From Bacteroidales bacterium (GTDB taxonomy: Bacteria > Bacteroidota > Bacteroidia > Bacteroidales > UBA10428), in the NCBI GenBank assembly GCA_016933335.1, contig JAFGBD010000014.1:1-51304 (forward strand): 51,304 nucleotides of DNA. Direction: 5' to 3'. This document shows, piece after piece, positions 27,400 to 35,162 of this stretch. Made by a program: the position numbers and the translations under genes. How positions within the stretch are numbered: the first letter of the stretch is position 1; every line of letters begins with the position of its first letter. The notes under the pieces were generated by a model, which was given only the letters and a program-made list of their open reading frames with translations, was not told the DNA's origin and did not search any database.

Positions 27400-27441
27400 T
27401 TACATAACTATTGAAAAGAGTTACATCATTCACACATTTTC
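27400..27441 (-). promoter_or_regulatory. TTACA direct-repeat element upstream of CsbD-like copy 2
   Basis: Plus-strand TTACATAACT at 27400 and TTACATCATT at 27421 are exactly 21 bp apart, as at 22580/22601; bases 27421-27441 are identical to 22601-22621. No TAnnTTTG element is seen between it and the gene. Confidence 0.55.
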
Positions 27442-27510
27442 TGAAACACAGAAAATGATAAGAAGCGTTGCAAAAGTGGTATTAAAAACTCAGCAGTAAA
27501 ACAGAGAAAG

Positions 27511-27540
27511 AAAATAAAAAAACCCTGCACAATGGCAGGG
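27511..27540 (-). terminator. Rho-independent terminator after the cold-shock gene
   Basis: On the minus strand CCCTGC and GCAGGG pair around a 6-base loop, followed by seven T and further T-rich sequence. It lies 33 bases past the stop of the cold-shock gene. Confidence 0.8.
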
Positions 27541-27572
27541 TGTAAAATATTAAATGTTTGATAATATATAAA

Positions 27573-27764
27573 CTATGCTAGTTTTACATTTACTGCATTT
27601 AATCCTTTTTTTCCTTGTTCCAGATCAAAAATAACTTCATCATTCTCCCTGATATTTTCTTTTAATCCGGTTGAATGCACAAAATACTCTTTTGATGTTT
27701 TACTGTCTTTAATGAATCCAAATCCTTTGGAAACATTATAAAATTTAACTGTTCCGTTGTTCAT
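27573..27764 (-). CDS. Cold-shock domain protein (CspA family)
   Basis: 63 residues, a single cold-shock domain. RNP1 is KGFGFIKD and RNP2 is EYFVHST; the start NNGTVKFYNVSKGF and the end GLNAVNVKLA are standard. It binds single-stranded RNA/DNA and acts as an RNA chaperone. The upstream 270 bases to the next gene are AT-rich and could hold a long structured leader, as is common for this family. Its core differs from the protein at 37538 (shorter, more acidic), so they are distinct paralogues. Confidence 0.92.
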   Translation of the reverse strand: MNNGTVKFYNVSKGFGFIKDSKTSKEYFVHSTGLKENIRENDEVIFDLEQGKKGLNAVNVKLA

Positions 27765-27917
27765 AATATAATATAATATTTAATAATAGCGCAAGTTACG
27801 TATAAAAATCAAGAAAACGGCTCTAGATTTTAACAAACTCAATATTAATAAGATTTTATCTCATCCACCTGATTAAAATATAAAAAATCAAATTAACGAT
27901 TCCCTTTTATTCACATA

Positions 27918-27936
27918 TCCTCAAAGGTTTTGAGGA
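27918..27936. repeat. 8-bp inverted repeat
   Basis: TCCTCAAA and TTTGAGGA around a 3-base loop. No T tract follows on either strand, so it is not an obvious terminator. It lies between the AraC-type regulator gene and the cold-shock gene and could be an operator or a leader hairpin. Confidence 0.35.
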
Positions 27937-28034
27937 CTTGTGTGTGTTAAATCTGCAAAGACTGCCAACTTCAATGATTATAACCTTTTTTATCCTGATT
28001 CTATTTATACCATTTTAAAACTTAATTAATCAAC

Positions 28035-28595
28035 TCACATATCTTCGAGCCCGATTCGTCTTTTATGCTTAAGTTTCTTGAAATGCGAAGGTGTTAGTCC
28101 TGTGGTTTTTTTGAATTGATTTGAAAGATGGGCTACGCTGCTGTAATGCAACTTGTCTGCAATTTCGGTCAGATTGAGTTCGTCATAAACAAGCAATTCT
28201 TTTGCCCTTTCTATCTTATGGGCGATAAAGAATTTTTCTATTGTAGTCCCCTGAACTTCAGAGAAAAGATTTGCAATATAAGTATAATCAAAATTCAGTT
28301 TTTCACTTAAATAATCTGAAAGATTGATCTTTAATTGCTCATCCGAGTAATGCACCAGTTCAATAATAGAGTTTTTTATTTTTTCAATCAGCATGCTTTT
28401 TTTGTCATCCATTAATTCAAGGCCCGATTTTTTTAAGCCTTCATCGAACAGACTTAGCTGTTCAGGAGAAATGGTTTCCAGGATTTCTGCCTCACCTAAC
28501 TCCACCGATATGTAATGTAACCCGAGTTTTTCCAGCTCGGATTTTACTACCATCTTGCAGCGAATGCAAACCATATTTCTAATATAGAGCTTCAA
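28035..28595 (-). CDS. AraC-type regulator with HMA-like N-terminus
   Basis: 186 residues. The N-terminal 75 residues look like a heavy-metal-associated domain: the strand LYIRNMVCIRCKMVVKSELEKLG carries the CxxC (Cys10, Cys13), followed by a typical helix and a SVELGEAEI strand. After a linker (about 75-95) an AraC double helix-turn-helix follows (about 100-180: LSDYLSEKLNFDYTYIANLFSEVQGTTIEKFFIAHKIERAKELL, then LNLTEIADKLHYSSVAHLSNQFKKTTGLTPSHFKKL). The arrangement suggests a metal-responsive activator or repressor. No heavy-metal ATPase or chaperone gene is adjacent, so its target is unknown. Confidence 0.85.
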   Translation of the reverse strand: MKLYIRNMVCIRCKMVVKSELEKLGLHYISVELGEAEILETISPEQLSLFDEGLKKSGLELMDDKKSMLIEKIKNSIIELVHYSDEQLKINLSDYLSEKLNFDYTYIANLFSEVQGTTIEKFFIAHKIERAKELLVYDELNLTEIADKLHYSSVAHLSNQFKKTTGLTPSHFKKLKHKRRIGLEDM

Positions 28596-28781
28596 TCCGC
28601 GCTTTGATCACTTCAAAATTAAAAAATCGAACTTTGATCATTCAAAAATACAATATTGAAATATCTTTTTATTAATTATGAATGGATTATTCAATTGGTT
28701 GATCAGGATAGTGAATTCTTTCTTGTGACAGGAAAGAATAAATTAAATAAAGATTCATGCAACATCGAACATACTATTCGG

Positions 28782-28789
28782 TATTTTTG
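28782..28789 (+). promoter_or_regulatory. Putative -7 element for the acyltransferase gene
   Basis: TATTTTTG fits TAnnTTTG and lies 25 bases before the TTG start at 28815. No good -33 element. Confidence 0.4.
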
Positions 28790-28814
28790 CAAAAGACAAC
28801 TTTAACAAGGGACT

Positions 28815-30122
28815 TTGGATTCAAAAAACAATCCATATCAAAAAAAACCGGATGATTTCTGGCTTCCTCTTGATAATGCAGCCAAAATTTATCCGGCTGT
28901 TATTTCACGTGAGCTTACTGCAGTTTTTAGAATATCAGCTGTTTTAAAGGGCAGAATCAAGATCAAAAGTCTGATAAAAGCAGTTCATGCATTAAAGGAC
29001 AGGTTTCCGTATTATAAAGTACTGTTAAAAAAAGGATTTTTCTGGTATTATCTTGAATATACCGATCATAAAATTCCTGTTAAAGTAGAAAATCAGCCAC
29101 CCTGCCGGCGATTTCCTGCAGGCGGGTTGATGTTCAGAATTCTGGCAGTTAAGAACAGGTTAAGTGTGGAATTCTCGCACATTTTAACAGATGGTTCAGG
29201 AGCCTTTGAATTTTTTAAATCGCTTCTGGTTATTTATTTCGAAAATTGCGGAATAAAAATACCTCCGGATTTTGATTTCTGTCGTCCGGGTGAGATTATC
29301 CCTGAAGAGGAATTTGAGGATTCATATAACCGGTACTTTAAAGAAAGTATACCTCCTATGCCCATGCAGCCCAAAGCTTTCCATGTGCCTTTTCCGCTCA
29401 GAGCTGTTCCGCGTTTTGATGTGTTAAACGCCGTTTTGTCAATAGAAGAAATCAAAACCAGGGCGGGTGAAAAAGGTGTTAACATGACTGTTTATCTTAC
29501 TTCCATTTATTTATTCGTACTTCAGGATATTTATAAAAGTCTGAAGTCCATAAGCAGGTATAAGAAAAGCAAAATTCTCAGGATACAGGTGCCGGTAAAC
29601 CTCAGGAACATCTATCCTTCAGCGACGATGAGGAATTTCTCTTTATTTGTTATGCCTGAAATTGATTTAAGACTCGGCCATTATACGTTCGATGAAATCA
29701 TCAAAACGGTATATCATCAGATGCAACTGGAAACAGACGAAAAACTGATAAATAAAGTCATCTCAAGAAATGTCGGGAGTGAAAAAAAACTCCTGGTAAG
29801 GGGTATTCCGCTTTTCCTGAAAAGTCTTATTCTTTACTTAAAGTATTATTCACTGGGAACCAGCCAGTATAGCGGAGTAATTACCAACCTGGGCCATGTA
29901 ACATTCCCGGCTGTTCTGAATGAATGCATTGAATATTTTATCATTACGCCTCCGCCTCCCAATAAAATATTAAAAATAAACTGCGGCATGATTGGTTTTA
30001 ATAATAAACTGGTCTTAAGTTTCGGAAGCATTACCAAATCGAAAGAGCTTGAAAAAAAGTTTTTGAAGTTTCTTATTGATCAAGGCATTAAAGTTAAATT
30101 AACAACCTATAAAATTGATTAA
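28815..30122 (+). CDS. Condensation-type acyltransferase (alcohol acetyltransferase-like)
   Basis: 435 residues. The HxxxDG motif of CoA-dependent acyltransferases is present as SHILTDG (His122, Asp126). An early PLDNAAKIYPAV and the later RIQVPVNLRNIYPSATMRNFSLF and SGVITNLGHVTFP fit the alcohol acetyltransferase/condensation-like superfamily. It should move an acyl group from CoA or a carrier to an alcohol or amine; the substrate is not predictable. The start is TTG because an in-frame TAA lies 10 bases above it. The next gene begins 3 bases after the stop, so they are an operon. Confidence 0.85.
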   Translation: MDSKNNPYQKKPDDFWLPLDNAAKIYPAVISRELTAVFRISAVLKGRIKIKSLIKAVHALKDRFPYYKVLLKKGFFWYYLEYTDHKIPVKVENQPPCRRFPAGGLMFRILAVKNRLSVEFSHILTDGSGAFEFFKSLLVIYFENCGIKIPPDFDFCRPGEIIPEEEFEDSYNRYFKESIPPMPMQPKAFHVPFPLRAVPRFDVLNAVLSIEEIKTRAGEKGVNMTVYLTSIYLFVLQDIYKSLKSISRYKKSKILRIQVPVNLRNIYPSATMRNFSLFVMPEIDLRLGHYTFDEIIKTVYHQMQLETDEKLINKVISRNVGSEKKLLVRGIPLFLKSLILYLKYYSLGTSQYSGVITNLGHVTFPAVLNECIEYFIITPPPPNKILKINCGMIGFNNKLVLSFGSITKSKELEKKFLKFLIDQGIKVKLTTYKID

Positions 30123-30125
30123 ATC

Positions 30126-30851
30126 ATGATCTACTGCAAAAACTGCGGTGTGGAACTGGAAGAAAACATGAATTTTTGTCCCTTATGCGGTAAACACATT
30201 ACAGATGAAATCCCAAAAGACAAAGAACATCTTCAGTTTCAAAAAACAGAACCAGAGGAAAGATTACTGTCTGATTTTAAAGAACTTACTCATATCCAAA
30301 GACGTAAGTTATTCTGGGAACTATCAGGCATCATACTCATCTCGGGAATGGTCGTTACGTTTATCATTGATCTGATCATCAATACAGGAATGACCTGGTC
30401 AAAGTTTTCGGTGAGTGTCTGTCTGGTTCTTTTTATCAATATAACACTGATTGTTTTTTTAAAAAAAAGAGTACTGATGCTGTTGACGGGAAGTTTTTTA
30501 TCAACCTCTGTACTTCTGATACTGTTTGACATGTTTAATAAAAATAAAGCATGGGGCATCAGGTTTGGCATACCATTGATGTTTTCCTTATATTTTATGG
30601 TATTTGTTCTGGTCCGACTCATCAGGGCTTCCAAACAGCGCGGAATCAATCTGATTGCTTATTTTTTAATGGCTTCAGGTATACTCAGTCTCTGCATCGA
30701 GGGTATCATTTCATTTCAAATAAAAAAAAGCATTGACTTGTACTGGAGTCTGATCATACTCGCATCTGTTCTGCCTGTTGCCGCAATATTACTGTTTATT
30801 CATTACCGTTTGCGAAAAGGTACTGACCTCAAAAAGTTTTTCAATATCTGA
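30126..30851 (+). CDS. Zinc-ribbon membrane protein (DUF6320-like)
   Basis: 241 residues. A zinc ribbon at the N-terminus has Cys4, Cys7, Cys18 and Cys21 (CKNCGVELEENMNFCPLCG), then a charged linker and six or so hydrophobic helices between residues 65 and 225. This layout, together with an adjacent alcohol acetyltransferase-like gene, matches proteins annotated DUF6320 in other anaerobes. Function unknown; a membrane partner or regulator of the acyltransferase is plausible. Confidence 0.83.
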   Translation: MIYCKNCGVELEENMNFCPLCGKHITDEIPKDKEHLQFQKTEPEERLLSDFKELTHIQRRKLFWELSGIILISGMVVTFIIDLIINTGMTWSKFSVSVCLVLFINITLIVFLKKRVLMLLTGSFLSTSVLLILFDMFNKNKAWGIRFGIPLMFSLYFMVFVLVRLIRASKQRGINLIAYFLMASGILSLCIEGIISFQIKKSIDLYWSLIILASVLPVAAILLFIHYRLRKGTDLKKFFNI

Positions 30852-30885
30852 TTGAAAATCAAATAAAAATATGGCATTCTTTCGT

Positions 30886-31518
30886 TTAAAAACCTGCAAA
30901 TAGTTCAATCCAAAGGTCTCTTCCCAGGGCATAAAATAAAAGAAAAGTAGCCATCCATCCGTGATACAGTCCCAATGGCCATAAGTTTTTCCATCGCAGG
31001 AATGTCGCGGTAAAAATACATTGCATAAAAAAGGTAAAAATCATTAAGAACTCACTCGGATAATGCACCAGGCTGAATAACAGCGATGTAACCAGTATTA
31101 TCTGGTAATCTTTGAATCCGGGATTTCTGATTGCTTTTAAATTTCCGGAAATAAGTCCTGTCATCATTAATTGCTGGATCAGACCCCACAATGGATACAA
31201 TAAAAAAATCGGGATAAAATGCCAGTTCAGAATGTATGCCCCCGACAAATAACCGTATATTCCGATACCGGTTGTAAAAATGACGGTAAAAGGCAACAGG
31301 AACAGGAATGATTGCCTGAAGTTCTGTTTTCGAATTCCCCAGTGTTTAAGTACCGAATGATCACCTTTATATCTTATGTAAACAAATATCAGCCAGAACA
31401 AGCAGATGGTTACAATGTATACAGCTCTCATATCGAGCCAGTCCATCATGACAAACTTCAATAATCCTGTAATGAGCACAGCGAACACTTCAAACCATTT
31501 TTCTCTGTCTGGTTTCAA
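30886..31518 (-). CDS. CPBP-family membrane protein, without the usual Glu-Glu pair
   Basis: 210 residues, seven or eight membrane helices. CPBP (CAAX protease and bacteriocin processing) layout: motif 1 position reads WGLIQQLMMTG (Gln115, Gln116), where active enzymes have EExxxR; motif 2 is FSLVH; motif 3 is LYHGW. With both glutamates as glutamines and the arginine absent, proteolysis is doubtful; some family members may act as scaffolds. It is convergent with the zinc-ribbon gene, whose stop is 34 bases away. Confidence 0.82.
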   Translation of the reverse strand: MKPDREKWFEVFAVLITGLLKFVMMDWLDMRAVYIVTICLFWLIFVYIRYKGDHSVLKHWGIRKQNFRQSFLFLLPFTVIFTTGIGIYGYLSGAYILNWHFIPIFLLYPLWGLIQQLMMTGLISGNLKAIRNPGFKDYQIILVTSLLFSLVHYPSEFLMIFTFFMQCIFTATFLRWKNLWPLGLYHGWMATFLLFYALGRDLWIELFAGF

Positions 31519-31576
31519 TTGATCGTTTTAAGAATAGAAAACAGCCAATATTGATTCAATTTTTGCTAAAAGGTAA

Positions 31577-31584
31577 TAACTTTG
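31577..31584 (+). promoter_or_regulatory. Putative -7 element for the RelA/SpoT-domain gene
   Basis: TAACTTTG fits TAnnTTTG. It overlaps a TTG codon at 31582 that opens the longest frame, so that codon would lie upstream of the transcript start; this supports the ATG at 31618. Confidence 0.5.
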
Positions 31585-31617
31585 CATTCATGCTTTTCTA
31601 CGAATTTAGTTTATATA

Positions 31618-32610
31618 ATGATAGATGTTGAAAACAAAATCAATGAATTTAAAGATTACTATTATAATAATCATGATTTTTACAATTCTGCCCTTAGGGT
31701 TTTTCTGGAATTATTAAGTTCACATTATAATTTTGAATCTGTTTCAGGAAGGATCAAAGATATTGGTGAATGCGTCAGTAAGTTTAAAAGAAAGTATCTG
31801 CCAAATCTGGAAAAACCGGGTATTGATTATGAAATCAAGGATCTTATCACTGATTTAATAGGAATACGGATTATTTGCTTATATATTATTGATATTGAAA
31901 TTATTAGAAAGTCTTTAAAAAAGGATTTCAATGAATTGGAGTTTACAGACAAGACAGAACAAATTGAACGTACAGAAGACAAATTTGGATACCGGAGTTT
32001 GCATCTTGAGCTTACATTAAACAATAAAAATGCAAATCTACCTGAATACAAAGCGTATAAAGATCTCAAATTTGAATTACAGATAAGGACAATTATCCAG
32101 GATGCCTGGAGCGTACTGGACCATAAGATAAAATACAAGAGAAGCATACCTCATGACCTTAAAAGAAGAATCAACAGACTTTCAGCACTTTTTGAGGTAG
32201 CTGACGAAGAATTCTTCAGGATAAGCGAAGAAATAATAACTGAAGAGCAAAAGGCCAGGAACAGAATTAAAAAATATGCAAAAGTCAGGAAGGATAAACC
32301 TATTGATGTTTTTGGTTTTTTATTTATAGCAAGGAAATACTTTAAGGATTATAATTTTATAGAGTATAAAGCTGATGGATTTGTAGAGGAAATCTTAAAC
32401 CTTAATCAGAATTTCTCGGAAAACGACTTTAATGATTCTCTGAAAAAACATCTCAATAAGGTTAAAAAAATTTCCGGACAAGAAATAAAACATATGAACC
32501 CATATACCATGATAAGACATTGTTTGTTTCTAACTGATCCCGATAAATTTAATAATCTTTTGTACGACTATCAGAAAAGTTCATTAAAGATAATTGAGAG
32601 AAAATTTTAG
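31618..32610 (+). CDS. RelA/SpoT-domain (p)ppGpp synthetase-like protein
   Basis: 330 residues from the ATG at 31618. The RelA/SpoT synthetase domain spans about 30-195: VSGRIKDIGECVSKFKRK, DLITDLIGIRIICLYI, the nucleotide-site signature FGYRSLHLELTL, then FELQIRTIIQDAWSVLDHKIKYK. No N-terminal HD hydrolase domain, so it cannot degrade the alarmone. The last 130 residues are charged and helical with no family I recognise. Small stand-alone members either make (p)ppGpp under stress or act as toxins that modify nucleotides or tRNA. The LytTR regulator gene starts 46 bases after its stop, so the pair may be co-expressed. Confidence 0.85.
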   Translation: MIDVENKINEFKDYYYNNHDFYNSALRVFLELLSSHYNFESVSGRIKDIGECVSKFKRKYLPNLEKPGIDYEIKDLITDLIGIRIICLYIIDIEIIRKSLKKDFNELEFTDKTEQIERTEDKFGYRSLHLELTLNNKNANLPEYKAYKDLKFELQIRTIIQDAWSVLDHKIKYKRSIPHDLKRRINRLSALFEVADEEFFRISEEIITEEQKARNRIKKYAKVRKDKPIDVFGFLFIARKYFKDYNFIEYKADGFVEEILNLNQNFSENDFNDSLKKHLNKVKKISGQEIKHMNPYTMIRHCLFLTDPDKFNNLLYDYQKSSLKIIERKF

Positions 32611-32656
32611 AGTTTTTAACAGTCTCTTAATAAACAGAGAATAATTTATTATAACG

Positions 32657-33508
32657 ATGACAACAATTAACAAAACAAAACCAGTATATAACCTGAAAGA
32701 ACAATTGAAATTGTTTTTTAGTATAAGCCTTGGAATATATTTGTTGATCCTCTTTTTTCAGCCTTTTGGCAATATCCGTCCGGATATTAACGAAAAACTT
32801 TTGTATAATGCGGGACTTGCTGGTATTACCTATTTTATGATGTGGATTTTTCGCATCATGATACCCTTAACATTTCCAAAATTTTCAGATTTTGAAAAAT
32901 GGAACATTGATCCCAAAACAATAAGTTATGCCTTGATCTGGTTTTTTAATGCATTGGCTTTTGTTTTTTATATCAGGTATGTAGGTCCTCTTAGAATGTC
33001 AATGTATCTGATATTTAAGATTTCTCTCATAAGTCTTGTTCCAATTATTGTTCTGAGTGCAACAGATACGCGTAAATCATTAAATCAGTTATTGCAGGCT
33101 TTGATCGAAAAGAACAAAAAACTCACTGCACAATTATCTGACTCTGAAGAAAAAGCCAAGGCCATAGAAGTAATTGCATCTGAAAACAAATCTGAAATCA
33201 TCAAACTACAGATTGACGATTTGGTTTTGATAAAATCTGCTGATAATTATGTTGAAATACTTTACAATGAAAATGAAAAAATTCAGCAGAAACTGATACG
33301 CAATACTTTAAAAAATATTGAAGCACAATTAAAAAAATACTCAGACATTATACGCTGTCATCGAACATACATCGTCAATAAAAAATACGTACGTGATTTC
33401 ACCCGCGGTTATACCGGTTACAGGTTAAAATTATCAGGTTATAACGAAGAAATACCGGTATCAAGACAATATCTGCTTTTGGTCAAAGATGCCATTATTT
33501 CAACTTAA
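32657..33508 (+). CDS. Membrane-anchored LytTR DNA-binding regulator
   Basis: 283 residues. Four hydrophobic helices (about 20-38, 48-70, 92-110, 117-136), a coiled coil (about 140-180, rich in Lys/Glu) and a C-terminal LytTR domain (about 185-280: IDDLVLIKSADNYVEILY, KLIRNTLKNIEAQL, IIRCHRTYIVNKKYV, LKLSGYNEEIPVSRQYLLLVKDAI). LytTR domains bind pairs of short direct repeats. There is no receiver domain, so the membrane part may sense the signal. Candidate sites are the 21-bp spaced repeats before the CsbD-like genes. Confidence 0.88.
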   Translation: MTTINKTKPVYNLKEQLKLFFSISLGIYLLILFFQPFGNIRPDINEKLLYNAGLAGITYFMMWIFRIMIPLTFPKFSDFEKWNIDPKTISYALIWFFNALAFVFYIRYVGPLRMSMYLIFKISLISLVPIIVLSATDTRKSLNQLLQALIEKNKKLTAQLSDSEEKAKAIEVIASENKSEIIKLQIDDLVLIKSADNYVEILYNENEKIQQKLIRNTLKNIEAQLKKYSDIIRCHRTYIVNKKYVRDFTRGYTGYRLKLSGYNEEIPVSRQYLLLVKDAIIST

Positions 33509-33617
33509 GGGTACATGTCATTCATCCCCTGCCAGTGATATTGGTCACTAAATGTTATATATTATCCCATATTACAGTTATCTGTCCCTTTTTTTTTAAA
33601 ACTACATTCCTGCAAAA

Positions 33618-33625
33618 TAATTTTG
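33618..33625 (+). promoter_or_regulatory. Putative -7 element for the first radical SAM gene
   Basis: TAATTTTG fits TAnnTTTG. It overlaps the TTG at 33623 that opens the longest frame; the ATG at 33662 would be 37 bases downstream of the element. Confidence 0.5.
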
Positions 33626-33661
33626 CATCAGAAATCTAAAGCCTTTATCAATATACTTTTT

Positions 33662-35143
33662 ATGAAGATACTTCTCGTCCATCCAAAATATCCGGTTACA
33701 TACTGGAGTTATAAACATGCTTTGAAATTTATTTCTAAAAAGGCAGCAAATCCCCCTCTTGGTTTAATGACTGTTGCATCGCTGATTCCTGACAACTGGG
33801 AGAAAAGGTTGGTTGACCTGAATGTTTCAAAATTAAAGGAGAGTGATATCTTATGGGCTGACTATGTTTTTATTGGAGCCATGTCGGTCCAGCTAACCTC
33901 AGTTAAGGAAGTTATTAGTAGATGCAAGTCTTTAAACAAGAAAATTGTTGCCGGCGGACCTTTATTCACTGCTGAATATGAAAACTTTGCTGATGTTGAT
34001 CACCTGGTGCTGAATGAGGCTGAGATAACATTGCCACTGTTTCTTGAGGATCTGGAAGACGGATGCCCGCAAAGAATATATCATACCTTAGAATACGCAG
34101 ATATGTCAACCAGTCCTGCTCCCGATTATTCGCTGATAGATGTTTCGAAGTATGGTATGCTGAATCTGCAATATACCAGGGGATGCCCTTTTAATTGTGA
34201 ATTCTGTGACATTACAGCACTTTTAGGTCATAAAGTCCGTTTCAAAACCACCACACAGATATTACATGAACTGGAAAATATTAAAAATGCCGGTTGGAAA
34301 GGACCGGTATTCTTTGTTGATGATAACTTTATTGGAAATAAGAGGATACTTAAAAATGAACTTCTCCCTGCAATTATTATTTGGATGCAGACAAATAAAA
34401 ATCCTTTCATTTTCACTACTGAAGCATCCATTAATCTTGCTGATGATCCCGAATTGATGTCAATGATGGTTCAGGCAGGTTTTTCCAAAGTATTTATTGG
34501 CATCGAAACGCCGGAAGAAGCTGGTCTTGCAGAATGTAACAAAATACAAAACCGCAACAGGGATCTTGTTCATAGTGTTAAAACAATTCAATTATCTGGC
34601 ATGGAAGTTATGGCTGGATTTATTGTAGGATTTGACCATGATTCTCCATCCATCTTTCAACGCCAGATAGACTTTATACAAAAAAGCGGTATTGTCTCTG
34701 CCATGGTTGGATTACTAAATGCTCCAAAAAAAACACAGCTGTATAAAAGGTTGATGAATGAAGGACGTATAACAAAAGACTGGGAAGGTAATAATACAGA
34801 CTATACTTTAAACTTCATTCCCAAAATGAATCTGCAGGAATTGTTGAAAGGTTATCAGAAAATCATTCATGGTATTTATTCAACCAAAGCATATTACAAA
34901 CGTGTTTTATCATTTCTGAAACACTACAATCCGCCATTAAAACTTCAGAGAAAGATTTCATTTCAAGATTTGCGAGCTCTTTTTAAATCGATAGTCATTA
35001 TAGGAATTCTGAATAAAGGCAGAAGATATTACTGGGAGTTGTTCTTCTGGAGTTTATTCACCAGGCCCAAAGTATTCCCTCTTGCTGTGACATACAGTAT
35101 TTATGGATACCATTATAGAAAGGTATTTAAAGGTGTTTCATAA
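33662..35143 (+). CDS. B12-binding radical SAM protein, copy 1
   Basis: 493 residues from the ATG at 33662. A cobalamin-binding domain (about 1-135: MKILLVHPKYPVTYWSYKHA, AGGPLFTAE, VLNEAEITLPLFLEDL) precedes a radical SAM domain with CPFNCEFC (three cysteines near residues 172-179). GFIVGFDHDS and the C-terminal region KMNLQELLKGYQKIIHGIYST fit a DUF4070-type end. Members methylate unreactive carbons or modify lipids; the substrate is unknown. Its 3' end is followed directly by the second copy (start 35163), so they form a tandem duplicate, of which this one is intact. Confidence 0.9.
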   Translation: MKILLVHPKYPVTYWSYKHALKFISKKAANPPLGLMTVASLIPDNWEKRLVDLNVSKLKESDILWADYVFIGAMSVQLTSVKEVISRCKSLNKKIVAGGPLFTAEYENFADVDHLVLNEAEITLPLFLEDLEDGCPQRIYHTLEYADMSTSPAPDYSLIDVSKYGMLNLQYTRGCPFNCEFCDITALLGHKVRFKTTTQILHELENIKNAGWKGPVFFVDDNFIGNKRILKNELLPAIIIWMQTNKNPFIFTTEASINLADDPELMSMMVQAGFSKVFIGIETPEEAGLAECNKIQNRNRDLVHSVKTIQLSGMEVMAGFIVGFDHDSPSIFQRQIDFIQKSGIVSAMVGLLNAPKKTQLYKRLMNEGRITKDWEGNNTDYTLNFIPKMNLQELLKGYQKIIHGIYSTKAYYKRVLSFLKHYNPPLKLQRKISFQDLRALFKSIVIIGILNKGRRYYWELFFWSLFTRPKVFPLAVTYSIYGYHYRKVFKGVS

Positions 35144-35162
35144 AAATTTTAAAAGAACCAAA

